A stretch of 64,000 bases of DNA, from contig CM074133.1 in the NCBI GenBank assembly GCA_037178625.1, positions 2,976,001-3,040,000 of the forward strand. Reading direction: 5' to 3'. Position 1 is the stretch's first letter, and the number at the start of each line of letters is the position of its first letter. A program made the translations under genes and the position numbers. The DNA comes from Skeletonema tropicum. Its lineage: Eukaryota > Bacillariophyta > Thalassiosirophyceae > Thalassiosirales > Thalassiosiraceae. The notes below the pieces were generated by a model. The model made no database searches. It was not told the origin of the DNA and worked only from the letters and a program-made list of their open reading frames with translations. Positions 1 to 10,539 of this stretch are shown piece by piece.

Positions 1-521
1 GACACCGAATCCACAGAAACAGCATCGATATCGATATGATTGCCATGACCAATAATTTTAGTTGGTAAATACTCATGCTCTTCCTCATCTTCATCGTTTT
101 CATCATCGGAGATAACAGTGCTGACGAAATGGTGTCTAAGAACAAATTGTCGTCGGAGAAGTGATTCATTCCTTCTTCCTGGGAGCGGTTCCATATCTGG
201 TATTGGACCACGACGATTGAGATCGCCGTTGCCTGGTTGGAAACGCCGTCCCCGATATCTTGACGGCATGATCTCACGAGCACTCCTACTCTTGTGTGAT
301 AGGGGGCCCAGGGCGTCGATACCGCGTCTGCCAAGTTGCTTACTGCCATTGCGCTGCTGCTTGAAGTGTCTTCCAACAGTTTGTCTCCTGCGAAAGGGAA
401 GAGGAAGCAATTCGATCTGGTTCTGCACATTAAAACCTAAACGACCCCTCTTCTCCAGCTTGGCCTTGACGTCCTGCAGACTGCTTTTCTTCTGCTCAAT
501 TGTATTTGTACTACGCATCAT
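1..521 (-). CDS. arginine-rich protein, partial at left edge
   Basis: An open frame on the minus strand enters the window edge without a stop. From the Met pair at 521 it gives about 173 residues. The first 60 are lysine- and glutamine-rich (TIEQKKSSLQDVKAKLEKRG). The middle is full of Arg with RRG, RGRR and RRR groups, and the part nearest the edge is acidic (SDDENDEDEEE). Such alternation of RG-rich and acidic stretches is common in RNA-binding or chromatin-associated proteins, but I do not recognise a family. The same frame stays open upstream to about 1025, running through repeat sequence. An in-frame Met at 629 is an alternative start, and an upstream exon cannot be excluded. The C terminus lies outside the window. 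Confidence 0.5.
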   Translation of the reverse strand, partial: MMRSTNTIEQKKSSLQDVKAKLEKRGRLGFNVQNQIELLPLPFRRRQTVGRHFKQQRNGSKQLGRRGIDALGPLSHKSRSAREIMPSRYRGRRFQPGNGDLNRRGPIPDMEPLPGRRNESLLRRQFVLRHHFVSTVISDDENDEDEEEHEYLPTKIIGHGNHIDIDAVSVDSV

Positions 522-939
522 GGTGTCTATTCTTGAGACAGAGACAGTGCTAAGTATGCTAGTACTCCGTGCCTTTTCTTTTGTTGTCGTTGAAAATTTT
601 ATGTGACCAAGAAGTGATTCGCATTTCATTTTACCCGCATCATGTTGTGATGTGTACCTAAAAGTACTGAAGAACTTCAAGTAGCCTGTTCTTGTTAGAA
701 TGCCACACCATTTCCCTGATTCTTTCGAAAGGCACTCAAAATAATCGCGAACGGGGAGGGACCCGTGAAGCGCCAAGAACAAAAACGAATACTCAAGAAT
801 CCAGGGTTTGATGGTGTGTGTCGAGTCAACTCGCTCGTGACGCACAGGGAGTACCGGTTGAACCGATCTTGCGGAAGATCGGTCATCCGGCTCCACCCTT
901 TTTAGCGTAGTCAACCACAGTAACCATAAACCAAAGTTA

Positions 940-1036
940 TGTCTCCAGTAGTTGACTCTTCTGGCGTCATCAGGTAGAGCCCGTTCAACAAGCAAGAGAG
1001 CTGTCTCCAGTAGTTGACTCTTCTGGCGTCATCAGG
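940..1036 (+). repeat. 35-bp direct duplication
   Basis: The 35-nt string beginning TGTCTCCAGTAGTTGACTCT occurs at 940-974 and again at 1002-1036, spaced by 27 nt. It sits at the right end of the sequence that interrupts repeat A. Confidence 0.85.
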
Positions 1037-1268
1037 GTTGTTCACATTCGTTTTGAGAAATTGCGGGAAGCCCTTAAGTGTAGAAATCCTTAATTATTGC
1101 GGGAAGGAATTTTGTTAGGGTTAGTCATTGTTACATTTTGTTACACCAACATAACAGTGTTCGAATATCGTCACACAAATGTTACAGCGATTCTTTTGGC
1201 ACCCTATCGTTTCGAATCGTACAACTGACTCATTTGATCGAATAAGTAATGCTGCCCGCATCTAAATA

Positions 1269-1700
1269 ATGAGAGGAGCTAAGTCGTTCGGTCGGTCGGT
1301 CGGTCGGTCGGTCGGTCTGTCCGGGCCCTTTGGCGTGTCCTTTGGCCTTCACGGACATTTTCGATCGACTCTTTCTTTGATTGGCTTGCCTCTGCCGAGA
1401 TCAACCTTCATCTCCAAACACACCTCATCCATGTCTCCAACATCCTCAACAACGTACAGGAGGATTTGGATGATGCAAAGACCACGATCGAACAGGTCAA
1501 GTTGCTCCTTGACTAACTGGAAAACAAAATTTGATATTGTGTGTAACTTAGCACAGAGTTCTGGGGTCGATCTTGAAACCCTCAACAATATCAGAAATGA
1601 ACATGATACTCTTACATTGTACAACAAGGCTCTCACTTCTAACGTCAATTACATCACCACTTTCACCAACATTAAGAAGGAATCCGAGAGTGGGTACTAA
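1269..1700 (+). pseudogene. decayed coiled-coil protein fragment
   Basis: The plus strand shows a helical coding pattern that changes frame. One frame at about 1390-1520 reads SAEINLHLQTHLIHVSNILN and then VQEDLDDAKTTIEQVKLLLD before a stop. The adjoining frame continues as SGVDLETLNNIRNEHDTL to 1700. Both halves look like one amphipathic coiled coil broken by a nonsense codon and a frame change. The 5' end of the open frame is a GGTC microsatellite (1290-1317), which is not credible coding sequence. The parent family was not identified. The fragment lies between the A and B parts of the surrounding repeat, so it was probably carried in. Confidence 0.35.
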
Positions 1701-2352
1701 CTCTGCCAAATCATACTAACAGTCCTGTAGAATATTATTTCACCAAATGATTTACATCTCGCTCTAATTTCTTCCTACCTGTCTTCAATCGTTTCCACAC
1801 GTTCATCTCACATAAATCAATATTCTCCCAACCGTGTCTCAGTAATCACTACACAGCATTCGTAGAAGGCAATGTACAACCTTTATTACATAATTATTAA
1901 AGTGTTACATAACGTACTATTTGAATACTGCTATGTATATAAGTAGACACAATCAATATCGTAGTAGATAGCCGGTGCCTCCTCTCTTATTTAGAAAACC
2001 CGCGCAGCGGCTAGACGAGCGTCAGCGAGGCTAGTAAGCTATGATACGGCTAGGCAATGCTCTAGAGAAAAGAATTTTATTAGCTGAAGTTAGTGAGTAG
2101 TGAGAAGAATCTGCCGCTGACCCCATCGCCTGCCTCACGCAGGCATGGGGTCGGCGTTCGAAAATCAAGATACCTGTGCCTTCCTGAGGTTGCTGCTCAC
2201 TGTTCAGCCTCGGCTGCGTGCTGCGCCTATGTACAACTGCTTTATCTCTTCTCTTTTCCTCGCACACGGTGCACCCTAGTCCGAAATGTGAATGATCCTT
2301 TTCCTTCTTCAATGACGCACGCTTCTCGTGGGACTCAAAAGAAGCGAACGCT

Positions 2353-2715
2353 TCATATTAATGAGGAATAGGCCAAAACAGAATCTCGCGTTCGGTTATC
2401 AGCTGGTGTCAGACAGGTTGAAAGAAGTATCAGTCGCGTGCGGTAATACGGTATAATTCCTTTCCTTTCGATCTTCGTAGATGTCCGACAAGATTCGCAG
2501 GTCATAAAAAATAGAGCCTTCTCCGTCCCTTCCCGATCACGCATCTTTGTCATAGTGTTCTGGAGTTCCTGCGTAAAACGGTTAACTACAATACCCGTGA
2601 CCACCATGTTGTTGAGTTTTTGTGTTTGAGCCTTCTCCTTGTGACACATCATGACTATTGTAAATGTCTCGCTTGCTTGGGTCGGTCCCATTTGCTCGGA
2701 GAATTCTTTTGTGAT
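2353..2715 (-). CDS. possible 3' exon of an unknown gene
   Basis: The minus strand carries an open frame of about 120 codons beginning just after a plausible acceptor (...GGAAGTAG at 2716-2717). It reads ITKEFSEQMGPTQASETFT and then an even, polar sequence with four Cys residues (one in MMCHK, two in TCESC) to a stop at 2353. No upstream exon could be joined with confidence, though a short acidic stretch (EEDEAEISVS) at about 2785-2815 is in reach. No family recognised. It could be a repeat-derived fragment. Confidence 0.25.
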   Translation of the reverse strand: MTKEFSEQMGPTQASETFTIVMMCHKEKAQTQKLNNMVVTGIVVNRFTQELQNTMTKMRDREGTEKALFFMTCESCRTSTKIERKGIIPYYRTRLILLSTCLTPADNRTRDSVLAYSSLI

Positions 2716-2785
2716 CTACTTCCAGGTAGTAAGTAAGATAGATATCCCTAGAGTGAGTTTTTTGGGCCCTATTTTGTGGATGATA

Positions 2786-3015
2786 CAGAAATTTCTGCCT
2801 CATCTTCCTCAAAAAGAGAAAAAGGTGTGTAATACAAGAGCTACGTACAACATAAAAGGGCTAACTCAGCAATCTGAGGTTTAGGCTATGCCGGACACAC
2901 CCCTCTCGACGTTTCTCACCGCGACAAAACTACGCGGTAACGGCTTCTGGCGATACGATGGATAGATGAGGAGACAGAAATTTCTGCCTCACTTTGGATG
3001 AGACAGAAATTTCTG
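2786..3015 (+). repeat. three copies of a 12-bp palindrome
   Basis: The palindrome CAGAAATTTCTG occurs at 2786-2797, 2975-2986 and 3004-3015, each followed by CCTCA. The last two share the longer string GAGACAGAAATTTCTGCCTCA apart from one base. No gene is evident around them. Confidence 0.7.
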
Positions 3016-3060
3016 CCTCAAAACTCACACTTATTGTAGGGATATAGATTATTTTAGTTG

Positions 3061-3450
3061 CTACTCTCTAGAGAGGAACTTCAACCAGGCGGAGTTCGGG
3101 CTGGTCCCGAAGGCGCCTGTGGTGCATGCTAGCTGGGCAGGAATTGGTCGACGGATGGGGAACGCGAAGGCCTTGGTGCTTGGTGCAAGCAAGGCCAAAC
3201 TGCTGGAGGAAGTGAATTTTGGGGGTGGAGGTAAGTAAGGTAGGCAAGACAACCTGAAAAGAACACGACCTTCTTCGTCAACTTGTCTATTCCACGAAGT
3301 CTGTGGTGAGACTGCCACCATACTTAAGTACTTATCCGCGTCCTGCGTCAACCAGCATCGAGGCAGCATGATCAACAGAATGACATCAGGAATTGGGAAG
3401 GATAGCAACAAATACCCTTGGCCAAGAAGCAATGTTGATCTTGGCAAGTA
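3061..3450 (+). other. no confident gene; possible coding remnant
   Basis: A plus-strand frame from about 3063 to 3235 reads LERNFNQAEFGLVPKAPVV and then HASWAGIGRRMGNAKALVL, and ends near GGAGGTAAGT, which could be a splice donor. There is no start codon and no convincing next exon. The minus strand also has a 128-codon open frame of poor composition. I do not assign a gene. Confidence 0.2.
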
Positions 3451-3534
3451 AATACATTATTGGGTGTGATTTAACAAGTACTCTAATAAAGGGACAAACA
3501 ATGTGCTTGAAGTGAAAGTGCAGCCAAACAAACG

Positions 3535-6378
3535 TTACTGTGATATCGTTGTCAAAACATCACTCTCAGATTCAGACGATATATTCAGACACGTTGCAGC
3601 AAGCTCTACACTTCGTTTCACGTGAGCAACTGAATAACGATTATCTAGCCCAAGTATGTACTGCAACAGCTCAAGGCGCAGACAAGGTGAATTCATCTGG
3701 GAAAGCACCGAGTGAATTGTTTGAAGGAACTGAAGAGAGTCAAAGTCTGTGACGGCGGATGCAGCCTTTAGCTGCTCAGCAAAACGTTTCCGATTTGCAA
3801 TAGCTTTATTGCTGATGAAGGCCATAAAGTTTGAGTCAGACTCCATCGCAATTTTCAGGTCACCCTGAGCTGCCCTTTGATCCCTCCATGAAGCAACACG
3901 AAATGCTACGGACTGCTCTCCGTTTTCGATCCACCTGAATTTTAGAGGTAAACTGAGTTAGAAATCATTGCAATCAACATGGCAGATTATGCTCTCACAA
4001 CGCTAAACTTACTCCTCAACAGATTCAATCGATTCCAGCACTCGGCGTTTCGCACTGCCATCTTGCATTGCTCGTAGCACTTGTGCAGCCCCAAGCACTG
4101 CCAGTAATCCATCACTATTCGTTGCGGAACGCAGCCTATCAGTGTCAAGTGGAGGTGGAGGAGGCGGCGGAGGGATGTACAATTTACTCAAATCATTCTT
4201 GGAAGAATCACTCCCAGGAACCTGCAGCTCTTTTTGGTTGTCAGCCATCTTCATTGTATTCTCACGATCATGAGTTTTTGCTCCAGCACTCTCCATTCCA
4301 GTTCCATCTTTTGCTGTTGGTTGACAATCAGATTCAAGCAGAGGAGCCGTTTCAGAATTCTTCCGTTTCTTCGCCGCCACAAGACTATATAAAATCAAGA
4401 GCTGACGGGATGTGTGAAAATCGTTTGCACGGAGAGCGAACGCCAACCCTTCATTAACCAAATCTGCGAAGAAGAGAATGTGAGCAAAATGATCCAAGTG
4501 ACAGAAACTAATATTACTACCAGTGGTGGTATACTTCTTACCTTGTAAGCTATGTGCAGCACCATCAGGTGAATCCGTTCCCTTGTCTGTCATCAAATCT
4601 CGTTGCATGGCATCATGTAGGAGCTGTGCAACACTGTCATCCGTAGCTCCGAAACCCCCGGCGATTCTTGCCATTTCTTCCGGCGTCAGATTTTGCTTCA
4701 TGCTATCATCTTCCAAGTCTAACAGCTCTTCAAGCTTCTGTTGCAGGTGAGGTTCTGATGTATTATCGAAAGTTGTTTTATGTGCAATAGCAGGATTTTG
4801 GAATGGATTCAAATCCCAAGCCATCGTCTTTAACACTTGACTCTGTAAACGCTCGGTAAATACTCTAACACCATTCTCGGGAGTAATATAGAGCAATGGT
4901 ATCCCTTTTGTCATCTTGCGTCCAAAGATTGAAGAGAATCGTGCACGAGTTCGGAGAAGGCTCACAAGATGGCCATAATCTGCCTCCCTCACGAATAGAG
5001 CGACTGGGAGCCCTATACCATTGTCAAACGATCGTCCTGTCCCATTCGCATCGTTGCATTGGTTCTGTAGAAACGTCAACGTCATTGGAAACGCGACCTA
5101 GTCCTCCTACCCGAACATAAACTTCGTTGTAAGGGATCGTCTGCGCAAAAGAGGCGCGTATAAAGTACATGTAAAGTTAGGAGAGAATGTATGAGTAACG
5201 AGGTATCACCATACAAACAGCGTCGTAGTTTACTCACCTGCAAGCCACCCTTGATCATCCGACCTCCGACAACATAGTCAGTATCATTCAAATACGAATG
5301 GTTCATTTCCCTCATTCGACTCAACGGAACAAGCGCTTCCTCTCGCCCATTAATCAAATTACCACGATGATCAATATTAAATTCTGTTTTGGCACTATAT
5401 CCCGATGGCCACGACCAAGTCCGTGTACGCTTGGCGGCATCATCTTCCGATGCATCGTTGGGGAAGCTTGTTGGTAATGCAAAGACTGCACCGGTGGCAT
5501 ATTCATTGGTGGATCCGAAGCAACGCATTTTCTTTGCACAAGAGGGTAAGAGTGATGTTGATGTGACGAAGGAGTTGAAGGGATAATAATTTTTTCCACC
5601 ACTACTACTACCGTCTTCGTTTGGATCATTTTCTTCTTTCGCTGGACGCTCCCCAGGACCAGGTAGGACGCTCTCCTTTCCCCTCACCCCCCTCTGGCTT
5701 GAATTTATTCAAAAATGACGTCCAATCTTGATTCCGAACAGTCTTCACCACAGCCTTTTCAGATTTGAGCATTTCCACCACTTCACATTCTGCCTTGGTA
5801 AGTCCTCCAGAAAGTCCATCTTCTTCTTCTTCGTCTCCTTCTCCACCCGCAAAAAATGGGTCAGCATCAAACAATGGTTCAAAGACATGTTTGGCATTCA
5901 ATTCCAATGCCTCCAATGGTTCAATTACCGGTTGGAAATTGGCAACAATCACGGATGAAATGGAAGGCGGTGGTGGATGTGATGATTGAGAAGAGAGGGG
6001 CGGAGGAGAACTACTCATCTTTCTCAATGGTGGTAATGGTAAACTACTACTCTTTCCTCCCTTGCGTAGATTATACTTCTTCTTTCGACTACTACTACCC
6101 CCACTTGTGACACTGCTATTATCACCACTCTTGATAGTTGTATTGGAACTTTGACTACGAGTACTACGATTGCTTTTGGTACTACCACTTGATTCATATC
6201 CCTCGGAAACTTCGTCTATAGTTGATGTACCACGTGGCATACCTGCTGCTGCAGATGTAGCATCACCATTATTGTTTCCAACACCATTCATCTCTCCATT
6301 ATACTCCTTCTTCCCATGAAATCTCGAAGGAGATCGAGACGTAGTAGCACGCCTCTCATTATTCTGCTGTTCCATCAT
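3535..6378 (-). CDS. multi-exon protein of unknown function
   Basis: The minus strand reads through at least four exons with good GT-AG borders: introns at 5141-5237, 4464-4541 (78 nt) and 3935-4012 (78 nt), plus a possible 46-nt intron at 5642-5687 that restores frame (LNKFKPEG to AKEENDP). The N-terminal 200 residues are low-complexity, rich in Ser, Gly and Pro. The middle has a well-conserved-looking block (LLPSCAKKMRCFGSTNEYAT; NIDHRGNLINGREEALVPL). It is followed by a globular block (PVALFVREADYGHLVSLLRT; TKGIPLLYITPENGVRVF), a polyproline run of eight (YIPPPPPPPP), and a helical C terminus (NKAIANRKRFAEQLKAA; NSPCLRLELLQYILGLDNR). Near 5010-5090 the frame changes without an obvious intron. 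No known domain recognised. The start at MMEQQNNERR overlaps the preceding frame by 4 nt, so the two could be one gene. Confidence 0.6.
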
Positions 6379-7546
6379 GGACGAAGTTTTTTAATGGCAC
6401 CCTGTTGTCGACGGAGGTGATCACGAAAGACAATGGAGTGGGCGGATTCATGATAGACTAGAATTGCTTGGGGTAGAACTTTGTTGTTGTTACTGTTGTT
6501 GTTACTGTTGTTGGATTCGTTATTGTTGGTAGTTGTTGTTTCGTGGACACTTGTGGGTGTGGACGTGGGTTGGTCTGTGGCTGTCATTGTAATGATGGGA
6601 TTATTATTCTCTTTCTTCTCTTGGTTGTTACTTCTTGATACTGACTGAAGATTATGGTTAGTATAATCTTCTTCTTGCTGCCTCTGCTGAGTTTTCAGTA
6701 GTAGTAGCTGATCTTTTTCTGTATCTTCTTGTGTGCAACAACTGTCGTTGTTAATGTCTACACCTCCTTGCTGCTGCTGCTGATGATGATCACAACAACA
6801 GCACTGTCTAGTAGTAGTCAACAATAGATGAATTCCTCACAAACGTACTACACCGACTTCCCCCCAACGTATCCCAATCGTCTACGACAATCTTGTAATG
6901 CCTTCTTGACCACTGTTGGAAGTACTGTGAGAATGTATGGATTTTGTAATAGTAGATCGAGTGGGTTGGATGTGCTAGCGGTGGTGTGATTGTCCTTGGT
7001 TGGATGATGTGTTTCTTGGATGGAAATTACGCCACTGGTGGATGATGATGATGTGTAACTTCTTGCAGTAGTAGTAGAAGTAGGGAACAGTCGTGATCGT
7101 AGTCCACCTGGAGCACAGTACGGTGGAAAACACAAATATTGATGTTGATTATGCTGACAGTGAAATAGTAACCGCTGTGATGATTGTGATGGGCAAGCAA
7201 TAGTCGAGCAACCACTGCCACACTCAGTACAAGAGTTCCTCCGTTTCTTCACCAATAATGTTCCTCCTCCACAGTAGTCCTTTTCTCGTGAAGAATAATG
7301 AGCTTCTCCCAATCGAATAAATCCCAAAAAGTACACTGCAACTACAATAACGTAGGCGATGGAAATGAGTAGGATGGATCGAACTATACGGAGTAGTAGT
7401 GGTAGTGCTATTGAGAATAGCAGTTGGAAGTGGTGGTGATGAATTGGTGATGAAAAAAAAATAATGATGTTGATGTCAAAGATACGGTTTTTCGGACTGT
7501 CCTTTTTTTCAGTAGATAGAGTAGCACTGATTCTCTCTTGAGAAAA
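6375..7546 (-). CDS. membrane-anchored protein, possibly joined to the next gene
   Basis: A minus-strand frame opens at 7546 without an ATG. It begins with a strongly hydrophobic segment at about 7320-7440 (QLLFSIALPLLLRIVRSILL, then ISIAYVIVVAVYFLGF), which should cross a membrane once or twice. A Ser/Thr-rich stretch follows, then LLLQNPYILTVLPTVVKKAL. A 50-nt GT-AG interval (6804-6853) would join YVGGKS to CCCCDHHQQQQQ, giving Gln/Asn/Thr-rich sequence and an ordered tail (AILVYHESAHSIVFRDHLRR). The stop (TGA in CCATGATGG) overlaps the ATG of the downstream frame. This may therefore be the 5' part of one long gene with the 3535-6378 exons. Function unknown; the start probably lies in an unseen upstream exon. 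Confidence 0.4.
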
Positions 7547-7789
7547 TTATAGTACTGATATATCGATAGAGAGAAGATGAGAGCGATGAATGGTTCTAGT
7601 TCACTTGGTTCTGGTTGCTATGCCTGCCTTGCTCGAGCTAGCGTGATGCGTAACGCATCCACTTCCACTTCGGATTTGATGATGCTTCCCCGCCCCGCCC
7701 ATCATTTTTCATTTTCGTGGAAGATTGAAGATGAGAAGATGGCATCTGTTTGGCGATATTCCTATCGCGGATCACGTCCCAAGAACCAA

Positions 7790-9200
7790 GAACGATGCTT
7801 GTCCTTGTCCCTTGCTCTTGTGCTTTGTGCTTGTGGCTTGCTTGGTTTAGTTATCTGAAATTGAGTTTGATTTTGAATTTTGCAAAGTAAAAGAAGATGT
7901 ATGAAGGAGAAACAATATGGTGTTATGATGCTTGTGCCTCAGGAAGTCCTGCTTTGCATACATAATATCGCAGCAGCTGCATTGGCAATAGTAGAATACG
8001 GTGACATCAATCCACAATCAAAAAAAATGGAAGATTGTACGTTCTTTGAGGGAGGAAGGTGTTTCATACTTGAGAGAGAAAAGAGAATGATGTTCGAACA
8101 CTCAAAAACACGACGCTGGTCTATTTCTTATAATGTTTCTCGGCTGCCCTCTGCGTTTCAGCTGCCTCCCTCTGCGGACTCTTTGTTGCATCTACGGCGG
8201 CCTGGTGTGCACGGAGAGTAGCTGCAAGGTCCTCTTTGCTGACTTCCCCCATCTTGAACTCTTTCATCAGTGCTTTCATTGAATTATCATCTCCCTGTTT
8301 GGCAGCGATGATAAAATGTTTCACTCCTCTCTCAATATTACCATTTCTCGTCTCCTCGCATCCAAGATTGTATCTAGCATTAGGGTGACCGCCAATGGCA
8401 CCCTCTTCCAGATGGTACATTGCCTTCCCCCTATCCTTCTCAACACCAAGCCCATCAGAATACATATTTGAGAGATTATAATGCGCATCGGCATCTCCCT
8501 GCCCAGCAGCCTTTGTCAAATACCCAAACGCCCCACTATAATCTCCTTTGCTGAAATGTATCGTTCCTTGCTGGTTCAACGCAACTGGATCATTCATTTT
8601 CAATCTTTTCATGTTTTGTTTTTCACGTCCTTCAACAGTTTCAGGCAATGCTTGTCGACAAAATGGACATTTGCTCTTTATCTTCGCTTCGAACTCTCGC
8701 CTCTGATTGGCAATACAGCAGCCAGAACATATTGTTTTACTGCAGCACGAATACATACCAGATTTCTGTTTATCGAGCGGCAGAGGGATCATACAGATCG
8801 GACAGTCCCCAACATAGCTGCTTTCCGGTTGTTTGAACAGCAGCTCGTCACGTAATTCAGCCGCACGTTTTTTGCACGCTCGTTTGTGTTTCGATCTGTG
8901 CTCTTTTTGGCATTTAATGCTGCAATATCGAACAAGATTGCAAGCAGCGCATTTCTTCAATTTCACGTCATCAGCTTCCGCAATTCCGCAGGAGGCACAA
9001 CAAGATGCGTCCACCTCAATATTATTATCTGCACTCATTATGAATAAAGTAATAATTTTCACGTCTGGTGATCTTCACGGCGATCAAAGAGTTCTTCCTT
9101 CAGAGTTTCGAGATTAGTATTGACCCGCTCGTGTTGTTGTTATTGCCAGCCGCCGGCCTCCGCCGGCCCAACTGCAAGCTATGTACTTGCTGAAGTACTT
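7790..9200. repeat. segmental duplication, copy 1
   Basis: The MYND/Sel1 gene and its flanks here match 10540-11880. Shared blocks include GGTGTTATGATGC..., TCAGGAAGTCCTGCT, CATCAATCCACAATCAAAAA and GGAGGAAGGTGTTTCATACTT on the 3' side, and TTCACGTCTGGTG...GATC on the 5' side. The two copies are in the same orientation and have diverged by substitutions and small indels. Apart from the gene this stretch shows no other coding sequence. Confidence 0.75.
8121..9038 (-). CDS. MYND/RING-like/Sel1 repeat protein, intact
   Basis: 305 residues from MSADNN; I prefer this start to the Met eight codons upstream because the paralogues begin MSADN, MSAEN or MSVND. Residues about 13-53 form a MYND zinc finger: CASC, then CAAC twelve residues on, YCSIKC, and closing His and Cys ligands (KEHRSKHKRAC). 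Residues 78-130 form a second Cys-rich module (GDCPICMIPLPL, then CCSKTICSGCC, CPFCR) like a RING variant. Residues 145-270 contain Sel1-type helical repeats (GDADAHYNLSNMYSDGLGVE; GGHPNARYNLGC). The C terminus carries the family signature RAHQAAVDATKSPQREAAE. MYND fingers and Sel1 repeats usually mediate protein-protein contacts, and the RING-like module hints at ubiquitin transfer, which is inference. This is the functional-looking copy of the local duplication. Confidence 0.9.
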   Translation of the reverse strand: MSADNNIEVDASCCASCGIAEADDVKLKKCAACNLVRYCSIKCQKEHRSKHKRACKKRAAELRDELLFKQPESSYVGDCPICMIPLPLDKQKSGMYSCCSKTICSGCCIANQRREFEAKIKSKCPFCRQALPETVEGREKQNMKRLKMNDPVALNQQGTIHFSKGDYSGAFGYLTKAAGQGDADAHYNLSNMYSDGLGVEKDRGKAMYHLEEGAIGGHPNARYNLGCEETRNGNIERGVKHFIIAAKQGDDNSMKALMKEFKMGEVSKEDLAATLRAHQAAVDATKSPQREAAETQRAAEKHYKK

Positions 9201-9452
9201 GCTACTCCCGATACGGCCGTAGGGGGCAACAAATGGGAGTCCATCATCATTGCGACTCAAAAAATAAACACAGATCATTTTTTTTAGTGCATGAAATAAT
9301 GAACACAGTTCATTATTTTACATAGTGCATGAGACTCCATGAGACTGCATCAGCGACGACGTTGCAGACAGCCAGTGGGTCTTCGAAACCTGAAGACAAT
9401 AATCGTCTTCTGCGGTTCACATATTTTTTAAGAGAGTGACAGGAGGAATGCA

Positions 9453-10354
9453 ATGAGCGTCAATGATCATGAAGCAGACGAGAACAATGACACGTGTGCC
9501 TCATGCGGCATCGCCGAAGTTGATGACATCAAGTTGAAGGATTGTGATGGTTGTGATCTCGTAAAATATTGCAGTGATCAGTGTCAGAGAGAACATGAAT
9601 CAAAGCACGAAGAAACGTGCAAAAAACGGGCCGCTGAATTACGTGATGAGTTATTATTCAAGCAACCGAAAAGTACCCATCTTGGGGATTGTCCGATCTG
9701 CTGTTTACCTCTGCCGCTTGATCGAACGAAATTTACTATGTATCAGTGCTGCAGTAAATTAATTTGCAATGGTTGAAATCATGCCAAAAAGATCAGAGAG
9801 GCGAAAGAATCATTGGATGAATTATGCCCATTTTGTCGAGAACCGACGCCCTCCACAGAAGAAGAAAGTGATAAGCTGAAGATGAAACGAATAAAGGCGA
9901 ATGATCCATTAGCATTGCGCCAACTAGGATCGATACAGCTCAAGAAAGGAGATTATAGTAGAGCATTTGAGTATTATACAAAGGCTGCTCAGCTGGGCAA
10001 TGTGGATGCACATTTGAAGTTGGCAATCCTTTACCTTAAAGGTGGAGGTGTTGAGAAGGATAGGGCGAAGGAAATATACCATCTGGAAGAGGCTACCATT
10101 GGTGGTCATCCAGTTGCTAGGCACTTTCTTGGATGCAACGAGTGCAATGTTGAGAGGGCAGTGAAACATTGGATCATTGCCGCCACACAAGGAGAAGATG
10201 ATTCAATCAAAAGGCTAATGGAAGGCATTCAAGATGGGATTTGTAAGCAAAGAGGGACCTTGCTTCTGCTCTCCGTGCACACCAGGCCGCTGTAGATGCA
10301 ACCAAGAGTCCGCAGAGGGACGCAGCCGAAGAATACCGTCGCATTCAGAAATGA
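9453..10354 (+). pseudogene. MYND/RING-like/Sel1 paralogue, broken
   Basis: The frame starts MSVNDHEADENN and contains the MYND finger (CASC...CDGC...YCSDQC). It stops at a TGA (9774-9776) exactly where the paralogues have the Cys of CNGC. The same frame resumes (NHAKKIREAKESLDE, CPFCREP) through Sel1 repeats to about 10220. Two further frame changes occur near 10230 and 10255. After them the family C terminus RAHQAAVDATKSPQRDAAEE appears in a third frame and ends at TGA 10352-10354. One nonsense codon replacing a zinc ligand plus two frameshifts argue for a real pseudogene. The gene is divergently oriented to its neighbours, sharing the 9040-9450 interval with the 8121-9038 gene. Confidence 0.85.
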
Positions 10355-10539
10355 AATGTACTCTCTGAGGGGAAGATTGTTAGAAGCACAGAATACCATG
10401 AATTCAATCAAATACAAAATCATTCTGTGAGCTTATTTACCCTTGTTGTCCGTGCGTGAGTTCTCGTGTTTCTAGTTTGGTGGCCATCAATTCAAGCTTG
10501 AAAAGCCCCAAAGCACCGCGCGAGGAGGAGAAGGAGGCC

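Larger units (their letters stand above)
693..2290 (+). repeat. composite A/B repeat, copy 1, interrupted
   Basis: The A part begins at GAATGCCACACCATTTCCCT and is closely similar to sequence at 23281, 24715 and 25362. It breaks at about 803 and resumes at about 1036 (GTTGTTCACATTCG). The B part lies at about 2040-2290 and includes the hairpin GCTGACCCCATCGCCTGC...GCAGGCATGGGGTCGGC. Unrelated sequence of about 770 bp (1265-2035) separates A from B here, whereas they are contiguous in the copy at 24.7 kb. This copy is therefore an older, broken member of the family. Confidence 0.7.

Noticed and set aside
118..606. Plus-strand 162-codon open frame at the left edge
   Set aside because: It is the shadow of the better minus-strand frame, with Leu/Ser/Arg-heavy composition.
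840..900. CCGATCTTGCGGAAGATCGG hairpin as a possible tRNA or structured RNA
   Set aside because: No acceptor stem, T-loop or anticodon arrangement could be fitted.
5354..6110. Several 70-90-codon frames opposite or alongside the 3535-6378 gene
   Set aside because: Shadows of Ser/Gly-rich coding sequence in other frames.
7577..7858. 93-codon plus frame
   Set aside because: Low-complexity and hydrophobic tail by chance; nothing similar in the duplicated copy of this region.
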